Positions 22,013-30,267 of a DNA stretch of 33,406 nucleotides are shown here, in pieces; the first letter of the stretch is position 1; the number at the start of each line of letters is the position of its first letter. The notes beneath the pieces were generated by a model. That model ran no database searches. It worked only from the letters and a program-made list of their open reading frames with translations, and had not been told where the DNA came from. Location of the stretch: positions 1-33,406 of the forward strand of contig JAEWLW010000062.1 in the NCBI GenBank assembly GCA_023457355.1, in the 5' to 3' direction. Position numbers and translations under genes: made by a program. The DNA is from Bacillota bacterium (GTDB lineage Bacteria > Bacillota > Clostridia > Oscillospirales > Ruminococcaceae).

Positions 22013-22834
22013 TTAGTATAGCGCTATAAGATCTTTGATATAACGCAGGCTCATTTTCATGTCGGTATAAGTGTTCCGCTCATAGGACAAATCGTGATCA
22101 GTTGTCAGCCACTCCGGCTTGCAGTTTAAGATCTGCGGCATGAGCTTTGGAAAATTCATAACGCCATATCCGGACGGTCGAAATTCAAAGTGATTATAGT
22201 CTGGACCACCTCGCTTGCTGCCGAGGACAAAGGGAGACTCCATTCTGATTGGCGCCGTAGAGAAGTAGTCCTTCAGATGGATAACTGGGCATCGATCCTT
22301 ATATTTTTCCAGGTAATGGGCGGCATCGGCCCCGCCTAACTGCAACCAGCCTAAATCTGGTTGGAATTTCAGCAGTTCCGGGTCGAAACGATCTAGGATG
22401 ATATCCAGAATGGGTGTGCCGTTCACTTTATGGGTCAAATCATATCCGTGATTGTGGTATAAAAGTTGGATACCATTTGCTTTGCATTCTTTTCCGATCC
22501 GGTTAACCTCATGAACGGCGATTTCAAAACCGGGCTGGCCAGGAAGAAGCTCGGCAGGAATCTGATCTATGGTGAGATATTTTATTCCGAGGGCCTTGCG
22601 GCTGCGAATCACCTCGGACGTATTTTCAGAAAACGCTTTGTATCGGATATGGTCGCAAACAACTTTCATATTGGTGGCGTTGCACATGGAAATAATATCG
22701 TTACTGTTATATCCGAACATTCCGTAAAGCTCAAGACCGTCAAAGCCGGCTTTGGCGAGTTCCTTCATGATCGCGGGGAGTTGTTCAGGACAGATTTCAC
22801 GAAACAGAAACGTTGGCGACGAATATTGAAGCAT
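22013..22834 (-). CDS. Sugar phosphate isomerase/epimerase (xylose isomerase-like TIM barrel)
   Basis: A 273-residue AP-endonuclease-2-fold TIM barrel, the IolE/YcjR-type sugar isomerase or epimerase class. AKAGFDGLELYGMFGYN gives the first metal-side Glu, IQLLYHNHGYDL the His pair, LLKFQPDLGWLQLGG the Asp of the metal site, and PVIHLKDYF and WLTTDHDLSY complete it. The protein starts at ATG 22834 behind GGGGG; the frame open to 23011 runs through promoter and operators. It is divergent from the ABC importer operon and shares its regulatory region. The likely job is epimerising or isomerising the sugar imported, but the substrate is unknown. Confidence 0.85.
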   Translation of the reverse strand: MLQYSSPTFLFREICPEQLPAIMKELAKAGFDGLELYGMFGYNSNDIISMCNATNMKVVCDHIRYKAFSENTSEVIRSRKALGIKYLTIDQIPAELLPGQPGFEIAVHEVNRIGKECKANGIQLLYHNHGYDLTHKVNGTPILDIILDRFDPELLKFQPDLGWLQLGGADAAHYLEKYKDRCPVIHLKDYFSTAPIRMESPFVLGSKRGGPDYNHFEFRPSGYGVMNFPKLMPQILNCKPEWLTTDHDLSYERNTYTDMKMSLRYIKDLIALY

Positions 22835-22858
22835 GATGTTACCCCCAATGCAGCTATG

Positions 22859-22896
22859 TTGTTCTACAACTAATAAGAGTATAACTTGTTCGACAA
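22859..22896. promoter_or_regulatory. Two TTGTnnnACAA operators
   Basis: TTGTTCTACAA (22859-22869) and TTGTTCGACAA (22886-22896), centred 27 bases apart, both fit the tnGTnnnACna pattern bound by FadR/FCD-type GntR regulators. The second lies between the -35 and -10 boxes of the isomerase promoter and the first just downstream of it, as for repression. A GntR/FCD gene is at 28359. Confidence 0.7.
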
Positions 22897-22906
22897 CCTT
22901 TGTAAA
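22878..22906 (-). promoter_or_regulatory. Isomerase promoter
   Basis: On the minus strand TTTACA (22906-22901), 17 bases, TATACT (22883-22878). The start of transcription would be near 22871, at the first GntR-type operator. Confidence 0.7.
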
Positions 22907-22954
22907 TTGCGCAAAATAACCAAAATAAATTTTTACATTAAGTGGAAATATCAA

Positions 22955-22982
22955 TTGAAAATATAAAAACTCTTGTGATAAT
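22955..22982 (+). promoter_or_regulatory. Candidate promoter of the ABC importer operon
   Basis: TTGAAA (22955-22960), 16 bases, GATAAT (22977-22982). TTGACA at 22985 is a second possible -35, but its -10 (TCAATA) is poor. The transcript would have a leader of about 105 bases. Confidence 0.5.
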
Positions 22983-23066
22983 ATTTGACATAGACGAGCA
23001 AACTTGTTCAATAAGTGGATTCAAAACATTGCAAATCTCGGTAAAAACTAAGACTGGTAAAAGGAC

Positions 23067-23077
23067 ATGTAGAACAA
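23067..23077. promoter_or_regulatory. Third GntR-type operator in the leader
   Basis: ATGTAGAACAA fits the tnGTnnnACna pattern except for its first base. Both this site and the one at 22859 are followed by ACTAATAAG, so the pair looks duplicated. It lies 19 bases before the binding-protein ATG. A half-like TTGTTCAATAA is at 23004-23014. Confidence 0.5.
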
Positions 23078-23095
23078 CTAATAAGGGAGGCAAAC

Positions 23096-24190
23096 ATGAA
23101 AAAGGTAACGACACTGGTCATAGTAATGTGCATGGTATTATCATTCGCAGCTTGCGGCAGCGCATCTACAGCTTCAGGCGGCAGTGTGGCGACATCTGCA
23201 GCTACCAGCGAGAACGCGGCAAATCCCTATATCGGCTTCACCATTTTCGATTATTCCAACAACTTTGTCGGCTATATTCGCAATGGCGTTGATTACTACA
23301 TTGCCAATGAGCTCAACGGAATAGCGTATCTGATGGTGGACGGCGAAAACAGTCAGGCCACCCAGACAGAGCGCATCGACACCATGATTAGCCGGGGCGT
23401 GAATGTGCTCGCCGTGAATTTAGTGGATACCACAGCCGGTGAAACAATAGCGGCCAAAGCTAAGGAAGCCAATATTCCTGTCGTTTTCTTTAATCGAATG
23501 CCATCCAAGGAAGTATTGAACAGCTATGATAAATGCTGGTATATAGGTCTGGATGCATTTCATGAGGGCGAGCTTCAGGGCGAGATGGTGGCAGAAGCAT
23601 GGCAGAAGGATAAAGAGAAATGGGACGTTAACGGCGATGGCGTTCTGCAGTATGTACTCTGTAAGGGTACCCCCGGTCATAGCGATGCGGAGGATCGTGC
23701 CAACGGTTTCTATTCCGCTCTGGAAAAGTCGGGCATCCCGGCCAAAGAACTCGCACACGAATATGCAAACTGGAGCTCCACCGATGCCAAAGAAATTATG
23801 GAGACTTGGATCGGCAAGTACGGCGATCAGATAGAAATGGCAGTTTGCAGCAACGACGCCATGGCGCTGGGCGCGGTAGAAGCGCTGCGCAGCAATGATC
23901 TGATCAATGACAAATCCTATGTGCCTGTAATCGGTGTGAATGCGCTGCCTGAGGTTTCTGAATTGATCAAATCCGGCGTTATGCTTGGCTCGATTCTGAC
24001 CAGCACCTATGATGCCGCCCGCGCAACCGTTGATTTGTGCGTGAACGCAGCCAATGGCGCTGTTGGAACCGCGGTGGTGGAGGGCACTGAGTGGGAACTG
24101 GAAGACGGCAAAATAATCCGTATCCCGGAAACCAAGATCACGGTTGATAATGTCGATACGGCAATCGCGGCCTATAAGACCAGCAAGTGA
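23096..24190 (+). CDS. Sugar ABC importer substrate-binding lipoprotein (MglB-like)
   Basis: A 364-residue binding protein. The N-terminal signal with lipobox SFAAC makes Cys20 the lipid anchor, followed by a Ser/Thr/Gly-rich linker. The mature part is a Peripla_BP_4 fold: YIGFTIFDYSNNFVGYIRNG, ISRGVNVLAVNLVDT, GLDAFHEGELQGEMVAEAW. DVNGDGVLQYVLCKG is the calcium-binding loop typical of galactose/glucose-binding MglB, and CSNDAMALGAVEAL is the hinge strand. The likely ligand is therefore a hexose or a related sugar. ATG at 23096 with AAGGGAGG upstream. It is first in the operon and followed by an attenuating hairpin, which usually gives more binding protein than ATPase. Confidence 0.9.
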   Translation: MKKVTTLVIVMCMVLSFAACGSASTASGGSVATSAATSENAANPYIGFTIFDYSNNFVGYIRNGVDYYIANELNGIAYLMVDGENSQATQTERIDTMISRGVNVLAVNLVDTTAGETIAAKAKEANIPVVFFNRMPSKEVLNSYDKCWYIGLDAFHEGELQGEMVAEAWQKDKEKWDVNGDGVLQYVLCKGTPGHSDAEDRANGFYSALEKSGIPAKELAHEYANWSSTDAKEIMETWIGKYGDQIEMAVCSNDAMALGAVEALRSNDLINDKSYVPVIGVNALPEVSELIKSGVMLGSILTSTYDAARATVDLCVNAANGAVGTAVVEGTEWELEDGKIIRIPETKITVDNVDTAIAAYKTSK

Positions 24191-24199
24191 TGTGGCGAT

Positions 24200-24229
24200 G
24201 AAGAGGCAGTTCCTGCCTCTTCAATTTTA
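24200..24229 (+). terminator. Attenuator hairpin after the binding-protein gene
   Basis: GAAGAGGCAG (24200-24209) pairs with CTGCCTCTTC (24213-24222), loop TTC, then AATTTT. It is a partial terminator in mid-operon, since no promoter is obvious before the next gene. Confidence 0.75.
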
Positions 24230-24271
24230 ACAAAGCGGCGCTGGCAACGGTGAAAGGTGGGATGCAGTACC

Positions 24272-25765
24272 GTGAGCAGTGAATATTTACTGGAGATGAA
24301 AAATATCTCCAAGTCATTCCCCGGTGTAAAAGCGCTGGATCATGTTCAGTTAAATGTAAGGCCGGGTGAAGTACACGCATTGATGGGAGAAAACGGCGCG
24401 GGTAAATCCACATTGATGAAATGCCTGTTTGGCATTTATCAGATGGATGAGGGCGAGATCATATTTCAGGGCGAGCCTGTGCGTTTTTCAAACCCGAGTC
24501 AGGCGCTCAAGGCCGGAATAGCCATGGTCCAGCAGGAGCTTGAGCAGGTTCCGCAGCGAAATGTCATGGATAATATCTGGCTGGGGCGATACCCGTGCAA
24601 AGGCCTCTTTGTGGACGATAAAACCATGTATGAAGAAACTGCCAAGATCATTCGGGATTTTGGCATGAATATTGATCCAGCAGAGCGGGTCAATCAGCTT
24701 TCGGTTTCCATGAGGCAGATGGTGGATATCATCAAGGCGGTTTCTTATGGCGCAAAGATCATCGCTTTGGATGAGCCGACATCTTCATTGACCGAAAAAG
24801 AAACCGCAGCGCTGTTTTCCATCATTGACCGACTAAAAGCAAAAGGCTGCGGAATTATTTACATATCGCATAAAATGGATGAGGTACTCAAGATCTCGGA
24901 TCGTGTTACGGTGATGCGTGACGGAACCTGGAGTGCGACTGAAGAAGCAAAGAACCTGGATGTAAACACGTTGATCCGCCTGATGGTGAATCGCGAAATG
25001 AACAATCGATTCCCGCCCAAAAACAATGTCGTTGGCGCGGTGGCACTGCGGGTGGAACAACTGGAAACACTTTATCCGCCGCGTCTTAAGGATGTCTCCT
25101 TTGAAGTGCATGAGGGGGAAATTTTCGGTATTGGCGGCCTTGTCGGCAGTGGAAGATCGGAACTTCTTGAAACGATATTGGGGTTGCGCAAAAAATCCGG
25201 CGGAGCGGTTTGCAAAAAGGGAAAGGCGATCAACTCCAGGCGCAACGCCATCGAAAACGGCATTACGCTGCTGACGGAGGAGCGACGTGAAACAGGAATA
25301 TTTCCGCTGCTTGATATCCGTTGGAATACGGTGGTATCAAGCCTGGATAAAAACTTGAACCGATTCGGTCTGATCTCTCCGGCAAAAGTCAGGGTCAATA
25401 CCGATTGGGCGATCAAGGCCATGCGCATCAAAACGGCGTCGCAGAAGACCTTGATCAGCAATCTTTCCGGCGGAAACCAGCAGAAGGTGCTGTTGGGGCG
25501 ATGCTTACTCAACGATCCGCAGATACTGCTGTTAGACGAACCGACGCGCGGCATCGATGTCGGCGCAAAATATGAGATATACCAGATCATGATTGACCTC
25601 GCAAAGCAAGGCAAGACGATCATCTTTGTATCGTCTGAAATGCCGGAATTGCTCGGCCTTGCCGATCGAATCCTGGTGATGAGCAATGCCCGCTGCGCCG
25701 GTGTTGTGGAAGGGAAAGAGGCCACACAGGAAAGCATTCTGGAGCTTGCGACCAAATATCTGTAA
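24272..25765 (+). CDS. Sugar ABC importer ATP-binding protein (MglA/RbsA-like)
   Basis: A 497-residue double ATPase of the carbohydrate-uptake CUT2 class. The first domain has Walker A GENGAGKST, signature LSVSMRQM and Walker B IIALDEPTSSL. The second has the usual weaker Walker A GLVGSGRSE, signature LSGGNQQK and Walker B ILLLDEPTRGID. The start is probably GTG at 24272, with AGGTGGG 10 bases upstream; an earlier GTG at 24257 overlaps that ribosome site. It pairs with the permease at 26216, with the cupin gene between them. The signature of domain 1 (LSVSMRQM for LSVAQQQM) is a common variant. Confidence 0.92.
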   Translation: MSSEYLLEMKNISKSFPGVKALDHVQLNVRPGEVHALMGENGAGKSTLMKCLFGIYQMDEGEIIFQGEPVRFSNPSQALKAGIAMVQQELEQVPQRNVMDNIWLGRYPCKGLFVDDKTMYEETAKIIRDFGMNIDPAERVNQLSVSMRQMVDIIKAVSYGAKIIALDEPTSSLTEKETAALFSIIDRLKAKGCGIIYISHKMDEVLKISDRVTVMRDGTWSATEEAKNLDVNTLIRLMVNREMNNRFPPKNNVVGAVALRVEQLETLYPPRLKDVSFEVHEGEIFGIGGLVGSGRSELLETILGLRKKSGGAVCKKGKAINSRRNAIENGITLLTEERRETGIFPLLDIRWNTVVSSLDKNLNRFGLISPAKVRVNTDWAIKAMRIKTASQKTLISNLSGGNQQKVLLGRCLLNDPQILLLDEPTRGIDVGAKYEIYQIMIDLAKQGKTIIFVSSEMPELLGLADRILVMSNARCAGVVEGKEATQESILELATKYL

Positions 25766-25779
25766 TGACGGAGGACAAA

Positions 25780-26184
25780 ATGGATAAATTCGTTTTTAGA
25801 AATATTGAAAATGCGCCGACCTACGATGTGGCAAATTGTGAAAATGGTGCAGGTGTTATCGGGAATATCACTCTTTTTGGCGATGAACCCAAGATGCCGG
25901 TGCCCGGTGCAAGAAACTCCGAAGCCAACAACAATTTTCATTATGTGCATCGCACCACGCTGCCGGTCGGCGGTTCGGTCGGTGAACACCCTCATGAAGG
26001 CAACGAGCAGTTCTACCTTATCATCGAGGGCGTGGGTGAGGTTACTCTGTGCGGCAATGTATTCAAAGTAAAGCCCTGGTCCATCGCTCTGATCAGAAGC
26101 GGCGGTTCGCATGGGATACGCAACACCGGAAATGTGCCGTTGGTGTATCTGTGCGTGGAGACTGCACTTTCCGGAGAGGCCTAA
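25780..26184 (+). CDS. Cupin-domain protein inside the importer operon
   Basis: A 134-residue single cupin. Motif 1 is GGSVGEHPHEGNEQFYLIIEG, with two His and a Glu for metal binding, and motif 2 is PWSIALIRSGGSHGIRNTGN, which adds the last His. The fold fits a sugar-binding sensor, a sugar isomerase or a small dioxygenase; the sequence does not decide. The ATG at 25780 has GGAGG 7 bases upstream; the ATG at 25765 overlaps the ATPase stop. Its place between ATPase and permease is unusual for an Mgl-type importer and implies it acts on the imported compound. Confidence 0.85.
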   Translation: MDKFVFRNIENAPTYDVANCENGAGVIGNITLFGDEPKMPVPGARNSEANNNFHYVHRTTLPVGGSVGEHPHEGNEQFYLIIEGVGEVTLCGNVFKVKPWSIALIRSGGSHGIRNTGNVPLVYLCVETALSGEA

Positions 26185-26215
26185 AACGATTCTGATATGA
26201 AACGAGGTTTGGAAT

Positions 26216-27256
26216 ATGCAGACTGTCAAAACTACCGAAGGGCAAAGACCTGGCCGTAAAATAGACTACAAATCGTTTTTGATGCAGTATGCCATTTACT
26301 TAGTGCTGGTTTGCGTGATCGTTGTGATCGTGGCGATGGACCCGACCTTTATGAGTATACGCAATCTGACCTTTATTCTTCAGCAGGCTTCTACAAAACT
26401 GATAATTGCGCTGGGCGTTGCCGGTATCCTTATTCTTGGCGGTACAGATCTCTCATCGGGCAAGATGGTTGGCATGGCCGGCATTATTTGTGCCTCGCTG
26501 TTGCAAAACCCCGAGTATTCGCTGCGAATATTCCCTGATCTGCCGCGTCTGGCTTTGATATGGCCTCTTCTGATCGCCATGTTTATCTGCACGGCATTTG
26601 CGATCGGTCATTCCCTCCTGGTATCGACGCTGCGGATTGCGCCGTTTATCGCATCGCTGGGCATGCAGATGGTCGTATATGGCGGCATGTCGCTCTATTT
26701 TGATATGATCAATCATTCCTCTCCAATCGGCGGCCTGGATCCCCGATACACGAGCTTTGCACAGGGCTCGTTTCACATCGGAAGTATCCGATTACCTTAT
26801 ATTGTGATCTATGCGGTGCTGCTTTCGGTTTTATTTTGGTTCATTTGGAATAGAACGAAGCTCGGCAGAAATATGTACGCTGTGGGCGGTAACAACGAAG
26901 CCGCTATCGTTTCGGGTGTCAATGTAAAAATGGTCATAATGCTCATCTACTTTGTGGCGGCGCTGACCTATGCATTTGCCGGATTTTTGGATGCGGCAAG
27001 AACCGGCAGCGCAACAAACGCGCTGGGCGACGGATATGAGCTTGATGCCATCGCGGCGTGTGTTGTGGGCGGCGTATCCTTGAGAGGCGGTGTCGGAAAG
27101 GTCAGCGGCGTAATTATTGGGGTTCTGATCTTTCAGGTCATCAATTACGGCCTCGTGTATATGAATGTAAATTCTTATGTGCAGTACATCATCAAGGGCC
27201 TCATTATTATTTTCGCCATTGCTGTTGATACGCAGAAATATATTAAAAAGCGCTGA
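26216..27256 (+). CDS. Sugar ABC importer permease (MglC/RbsC-like)
   Basis: A 346-residue integral membrane permease of the BPD_transp_2 type with 8-10 hydrophobic segments (YAIYLVLVCVIVVIVAMDPT first). GVAGILILGGTDLSSGKMVG is the conserved GGxDLSVG-like motif, followed by the cytoplasmic EAA-like region around VGGNNEAAIVSGVNVKMV and the GYELDAIAACVVGGVSLRGG signature. It forms the channel as a homodimer with the ATPase at 24272. The hydrophilic N-terminus (about 25 residues) is longer than in E. coli MglC. ATG at 26216, after GAGG. Confidence 0.92.
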   Translation: MQTVKTTEGQRPGRKIDYKSFLMQYAIYLVLVCVIVVIVAMDPTFMSIRNLTFILQQASTKLIIALGVAGILILGGTDLSSGKMVGMAGIICASLLQNPEYSLRIFPDLPRLALIWPLLIAMFICTAFAIGHSLLVSTLRIAPFIASLGMQMVVYGGMSLYFDMINHSSPIGGLDPRYTSFAQGSFHIGSIRLPYIVIYAVLLSVLFWFIWNRTKLGRNMYAVGGNNEAAIVSGVNVKMVIMLIYFVAALTYAFAGFLDAARTGSATNALGDGYELDAIAACVVGGVSLRGGVGKVSGVIIGVLIFQVINYGLVYMNVNSYVQYIIKGLIIIFAIAVDTQKYIKKR

Positions 27257-27272
27257 GTGGAGGGCGAAAAGC

Positions 27273-28310
27273 ATGAAAGAGCCAATGATGAAAACGGCGG
27301 TGCTCAGAGAATTCCACAAGCCGCTTTCTGTGGAAATGGTCCGCATACCGAAGCCCGGTAGAGGCGAAGTGCTTGTAAAAGTGATGGCCAGCGGTCTGTG
27401 CGTATCGGATGTACACATACAGGACGGCATTATCAGCACGGTAAAGCTACCGTATACGCCGGGCCATGAGATGGCGGGTATCGTCTGGGGCTTTGGCGAA
27501 GACGCGGAGAAGAGCGGGCTGCAGATCGGGCAGCATGTTGTGTGCGGAATTGATATCACCTGTGGAAAATGCGACCTTTGCAAGGTCGGCAGGGAGAATC
27601 TGTGCCGCAGCCGGATACGTGTGGGCTTTGAGCGCAACGGCTCCCATTCTGAATATGCTGTGGTCCCGGCTTCAAATCTGCACAGAATTTCAGATGATAT
27701 CCCGTTTGATCAGGCGGCGATCATTCCGGATGCGGTCGCATGCATGTATCATGCCATTTTCCATCAGGGCAAAGTCAAGGAAGGCGATAAGGTGCTTTTC
27801 TATGGCGCAGGGGCGCTGGGCTTGCAGGGCGTGCAGATTGCAAAGGGCCTGAACGCGACAATCTATGCCGCCGCGCGCACGCCTGAAAAGCTTGAAAAAG
27901 CGACGGAATTCGGTGCCATTCAGACGATCAACACCCGCGAGAAAGATTTGTATACCGAAATCGACAGGATAACGGACGGCAGTATGTGCGATGTGATCTT
28001 CGACCTGGTCGGGAACACCGATACGATCGACGCGCTTCTCAAATGTATTCGTCCGGGGGGCAAAGTGGTTGCGTTAGCTTACGCGGCAGACAGTTTTAAG
28101 GTCAACTGTCAGGAACTGGTGATAAAGGAAAAAGAGGTTCTGGGCATCCGGGGCTCTACAACGCAGGATCTTATCGATGTTCTGAAGCTTGTGGAGGCGA
28201 AAAAAGTTGTTCCGTATGTATCGGCGCAGTACAAGCTCCATGAGATCAATGCTGCACTGGATTCCCTGAGAAACTGCCAAAGCCTGGGCAGAAGCGTCAT
28301 TGTGTTCTAA
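27273..28310 (+). CDS. Zinc-dependent alcohol/polyol dehydrogenase 1
   Basis: A 345-residue medium-chain dehydrogenase. Catalytic zinc ligands are C43 (SGLCVSD) and H65-E66 (GHEMAG). The structural-zinc Cys are C97, C100, C103 and C111 (CGKCDLCKVGRENLC). The NAD(P)-binding turn is YGAGALGLQG. The class oxidises secondary alcohols of polyols or sugars. ATG at 27273 with GGAGGG upstream; the frame open from 27177 overlaps the permease and is not used. It follows the permease by 16 bases, so it is in the same operon. Substrate unknown; similar enzymes include sorbitol- and threonine-type dehydrogenases. Confidence 0.9.
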   Translation: MKEPMMKTAVLREFHKPLSVEMVRIPKPGRGEVLVKVMASGLCVSDVHIQDGIISTVKLPYTPGHEMAGIVWGFGEDAEKSGLQIGQHVVCGIDITCGKCDLCKVGRENLCRSRIRVGFERNGSHSEYAVVPASNLHRISDDIPFDQAAIIPDAVACMYHAIFHQGKVKEGDKVLFYGAGALGLQGVQIAKGLNATIYAAARTPEKLEKATEFGAIQTINTREKDLYTEIDRITDGSMCDVIFDLVGNTDTIDALLKCIRPGGKVVALAYAADSFKVNCQELVIKEKEVLGIRGSTTQDLIDVLKLVEAKKVVPYVSAQYKLHEINAALDSLRNCQSLGRSVIVF

Positions 28311-28327
28311 TGTCGGTCTGTTATAAT
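28300..28327 (+). promoter_or_regulatory. Possible internal promoter of the GntR gene
   Basis: TTGTGT (28300-28305), 16 bases, TATAAT (28322-28327) straddle the end of the dehydrogenase gene. It would allow the regulator to be made when the main promoter is off. Confidence 0.5.
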
Positions 28328-28358
28328 AGACCTAAAAATAAAATTTGTGGAGGCTGTT

Positions 28359-29138
28359 ATGGCAGAGAGTAAGAAGAACGTCACCGATAAGGTTTATGAA
28401 GAGCTTTTCAATATGCTCTTGAAGAGTAATTACAAGCCTGGGCAAAAGCTTCCATCTGAAAATGAGCTGAAAGAAATGTTCGGCGTCAGCAGGAATACCA
28501 TCCGTTCCGCTATAAACCGGCTGAGTGTTCTTGGCATTGTTGAGACCAGACAGGGGGAGGGCACTTACCTGCTCAGTATAGGGACAAATTTGTACTTAAA
28601 CAACTTCGTTCCATCCATCCTCACCAATGCGGAGGATCTGATGGGATTACTCGAGTTCCGCCGCGGTGTGGAGACGGCATCGGCGCGTCTGGCTGCCATG
28701 AATGCCACAGACGAAGACATTGCAGACATGGAGCGCTATTTTGCAGTCTTGCAAAACAATGAAGTGAGCAACCATGAATTCGCGGAGATGACAAGCGATT
28801 TCCATGTGAAAATAGCGATGGCATCCAAGAATGAACTGTTTGTTAATCTGCTGAAGCTGATCAAGTGGATCATCACTTCACGTATGGAGGATTTTTTGTA
28901 TTATAAGCCGAATGTGGCGGATTCAAGCTTCTATCATTATATGGTCTATCGCTGCATCAAGCAGCATAAACCGGATGAGGCAGCCTACATGATGGACTGC
29001 CATATAAAATTACTTATACAGCGTGTGGACGGTTATATCCAGTACACGAATGAACAGAAAGCAGAAGATGAACGCACTAAAGAAGAAAAGAAAGTGATAA
29101 AGATATTTGGCAAGAAAGAAGTTGATAAAGATGAATAG
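28359..29138 (+). CDS. GntR-family regulator with FCD ligand domain
   Basis: A 259-residue regulator. Residues about 8-75 are a GntR winged helix (VTDKVYEELFNMLLKSNYKP, LPSENELKEMFGVSRNTIRS, RQGEGTYLL). Residues 90-235 are an all-helical FCD domain with the metal-site pattern EFRRGVETASARLA and DFHVKIA. FCD regulators usually sense organic or sugar acids. ATG at 28359 with GGAGG five bases upstream; the GTG at 28347 overlaps that site. The lysine- and glutamate-rich end (TKEEKKVIKIFGKKEVDKDE) overlaps the next start by eight bases. It probably controls the TTGTnnnACAA sites at 22859, 22886 and 23067. Confidence 0.9.
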   Translation: MAESKKNVTDKVYEELFNMLLKSNYKPGQKLPSENELKEMFGVSRNTIRSAINRLSVLGIVETRQGEGTYLLSIGTNLYLNNFVPSILTNAEDLMGLLEFRRGVETASARLAAMNATDEDIADMERYFAVLQNNEVSNHEFAEMTSDFHVKIAMASKNELFVNLLKLIKWIITSRMEDFLYYKPNVADSSFYHYMVYRCIKQHKPDEAAYMMDCHIKLLIQRVDGYIQYTNEQKAEDERTKEEKKVIKIFGKKEVDKDE

Positions 29139-30219
29139 CACCCCTGAAAAAATGAAAGCGGTCGTATTGGCCGCATACGATAAGGTCGAAATTGTCGAAG
29201 TGCCCGTACCTCAGCCGGGCCCGGGCGAAGTGCTGTGCCGCATAAAGGCCGTCGCAATCTGCGGTTCTGACCCTAAAATGATTCACGGGCATTATGCGTT
29301 TGCAAATTGGCCGCCTTACTATCCCTTTATTATGGGCCATGAGTGGGCGGGACAGATCGTCAAGCTAGGTGCTGACGTAGAAGGTTTTTCCGTAGGTGAC
29401 CGTGTTGCCGGTGAGGCGCATGTGGGTTGTGGAAAGTGTGACAATTGCAAGCGTGGTCACTATACGGTCTGCTTGAATTATGGCAAGGATGGCCATGATG
29501 GCAAGTTGGATATGGGCCATCGACATTATGGGTTTTACTGGCAAGGTGCAAACGCGCAATATAATGTTTATAAGACCAGTTCACTCCACCGCATTCCGGA
29601 TAACATCGATTACAATGTTGCCGCCATGTGCGATTGCGCGGGCGTAGCAATGCACGGTGTTGAGCTGGCCGGCGTCACTCCCGGCGGCACCAGTGTGATC
29701 ATCGGCCCGGGCCCTATCGGGCTGTGCGCAATGATGGAATGCAAGGCAATGGGGTCAGGCCGGGTCATTGTAGTCGGCCGCGGCGCCAAGCTTGAAAAGG
29801 CGCGTGAGCTGGGCGCGGATGTCTGCATCGATTTTGAAAAAGAAGATCCCGTAAAAAGAGTGATGGAGCTGACCGGTCAAATCGGTGCGGATGAGGTTAT
29901 GGAATGCTCTGGCGCGGCGGATTCTCCGCTGAAAGCATGTAATATGGTTCGCAAGACGGGGGCTGTAGCGCTCATTGCAACCTATAAAAATGCACTGGCC
30001 CAGGTTCCCGTCAATACGATCAACTTCAACGAAATCCGCCTGATCGGATCAAAGGCAAATCCAAATGTATCGGATGAGGTATTGCATTTTCTTGCCACTG
30101 GCGCTATTCAAGGTGAAAAACTTGTAACCCATACGTTTGCACTGGAAGACTATTTAAAAGCTGTTGACATTTTTGAACATAAAAAAGATGGTTCAATAAA
30201 GGTTGTCATCAACCCCTGA
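29131..30219 (+). CDS. Zinc-dependent alcohol/polyol dehydrogenase 2
   Basis: A 362-residue medium-chain dehydrogenase, clearly different from the first. Catalytic ligands are C44 (AICGSD) and H70-E71 (GHEWAG); structural Cys are C100, C103, C106 and C114 (CGKCDNCKRGHYTVC). The cofactor turn is IIGPGPIGLCAM. A His/Gly/Asp-rich insert (YGKDGHDGKLDMGHRHYG) follows the zinc lobe. The start is ATG 29131, overlapping the GntR end; ATG 29152 is possible. Two such enzymes in one operon suggest oxidation at two carbons of one sugar or of two isomers. Confidence 0.9.
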   Translation: MNSTPEKMKAVVLAAYDKVEIVEVPVPQPGPGEVLCRIKAVAICGSDPKMIHGHYAFANWPPYYPFIMGHEWAGQIVKLGADVEGFSVGDRVAGEAHVGCGKCDNCKRGHYTVCLNYGKDGHDGKLDMGHRHYGFYWQGANAQYNVYKTSSLHRIPDNIDYNVAAMCDCAGVAMHGVELAGVTPGGTSVIIGPGPIGLCAMMECKAMGSGRVIVVGRGAKLEKARELGADVCIDFEKEDPVKRVMELTGQIGADEVMECSGAADSPLKACNMVRKTGAVALIATYKNALAQVPVNTINFNEIRLIGSKANPNVSDEVLHFLATGAIQGEKLVTHTFALEDYLKAVDIFEHKKDGSIKVVINP

Positions 30220-30267
30220 GCACTTAAGATTGAGCCTTTCATTGTCTTAAAAGAAAGGAAAAATGCC

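Noticed and set aside
25072..26229. 385-aa minus-strand ORF opposite the ATPase and cupin genes
   Set aside because: The plus strand carries intact ABC ATPase and cupin motifs throughout; the reverse frame has no recognisable domain.
26831..27637. 268-aa minus-strand ORF opposite the permease and dehydrogenase
   Set aside because: It is a shadow of two strongly supported plus-strand genes and shows no family features or ribosome site.
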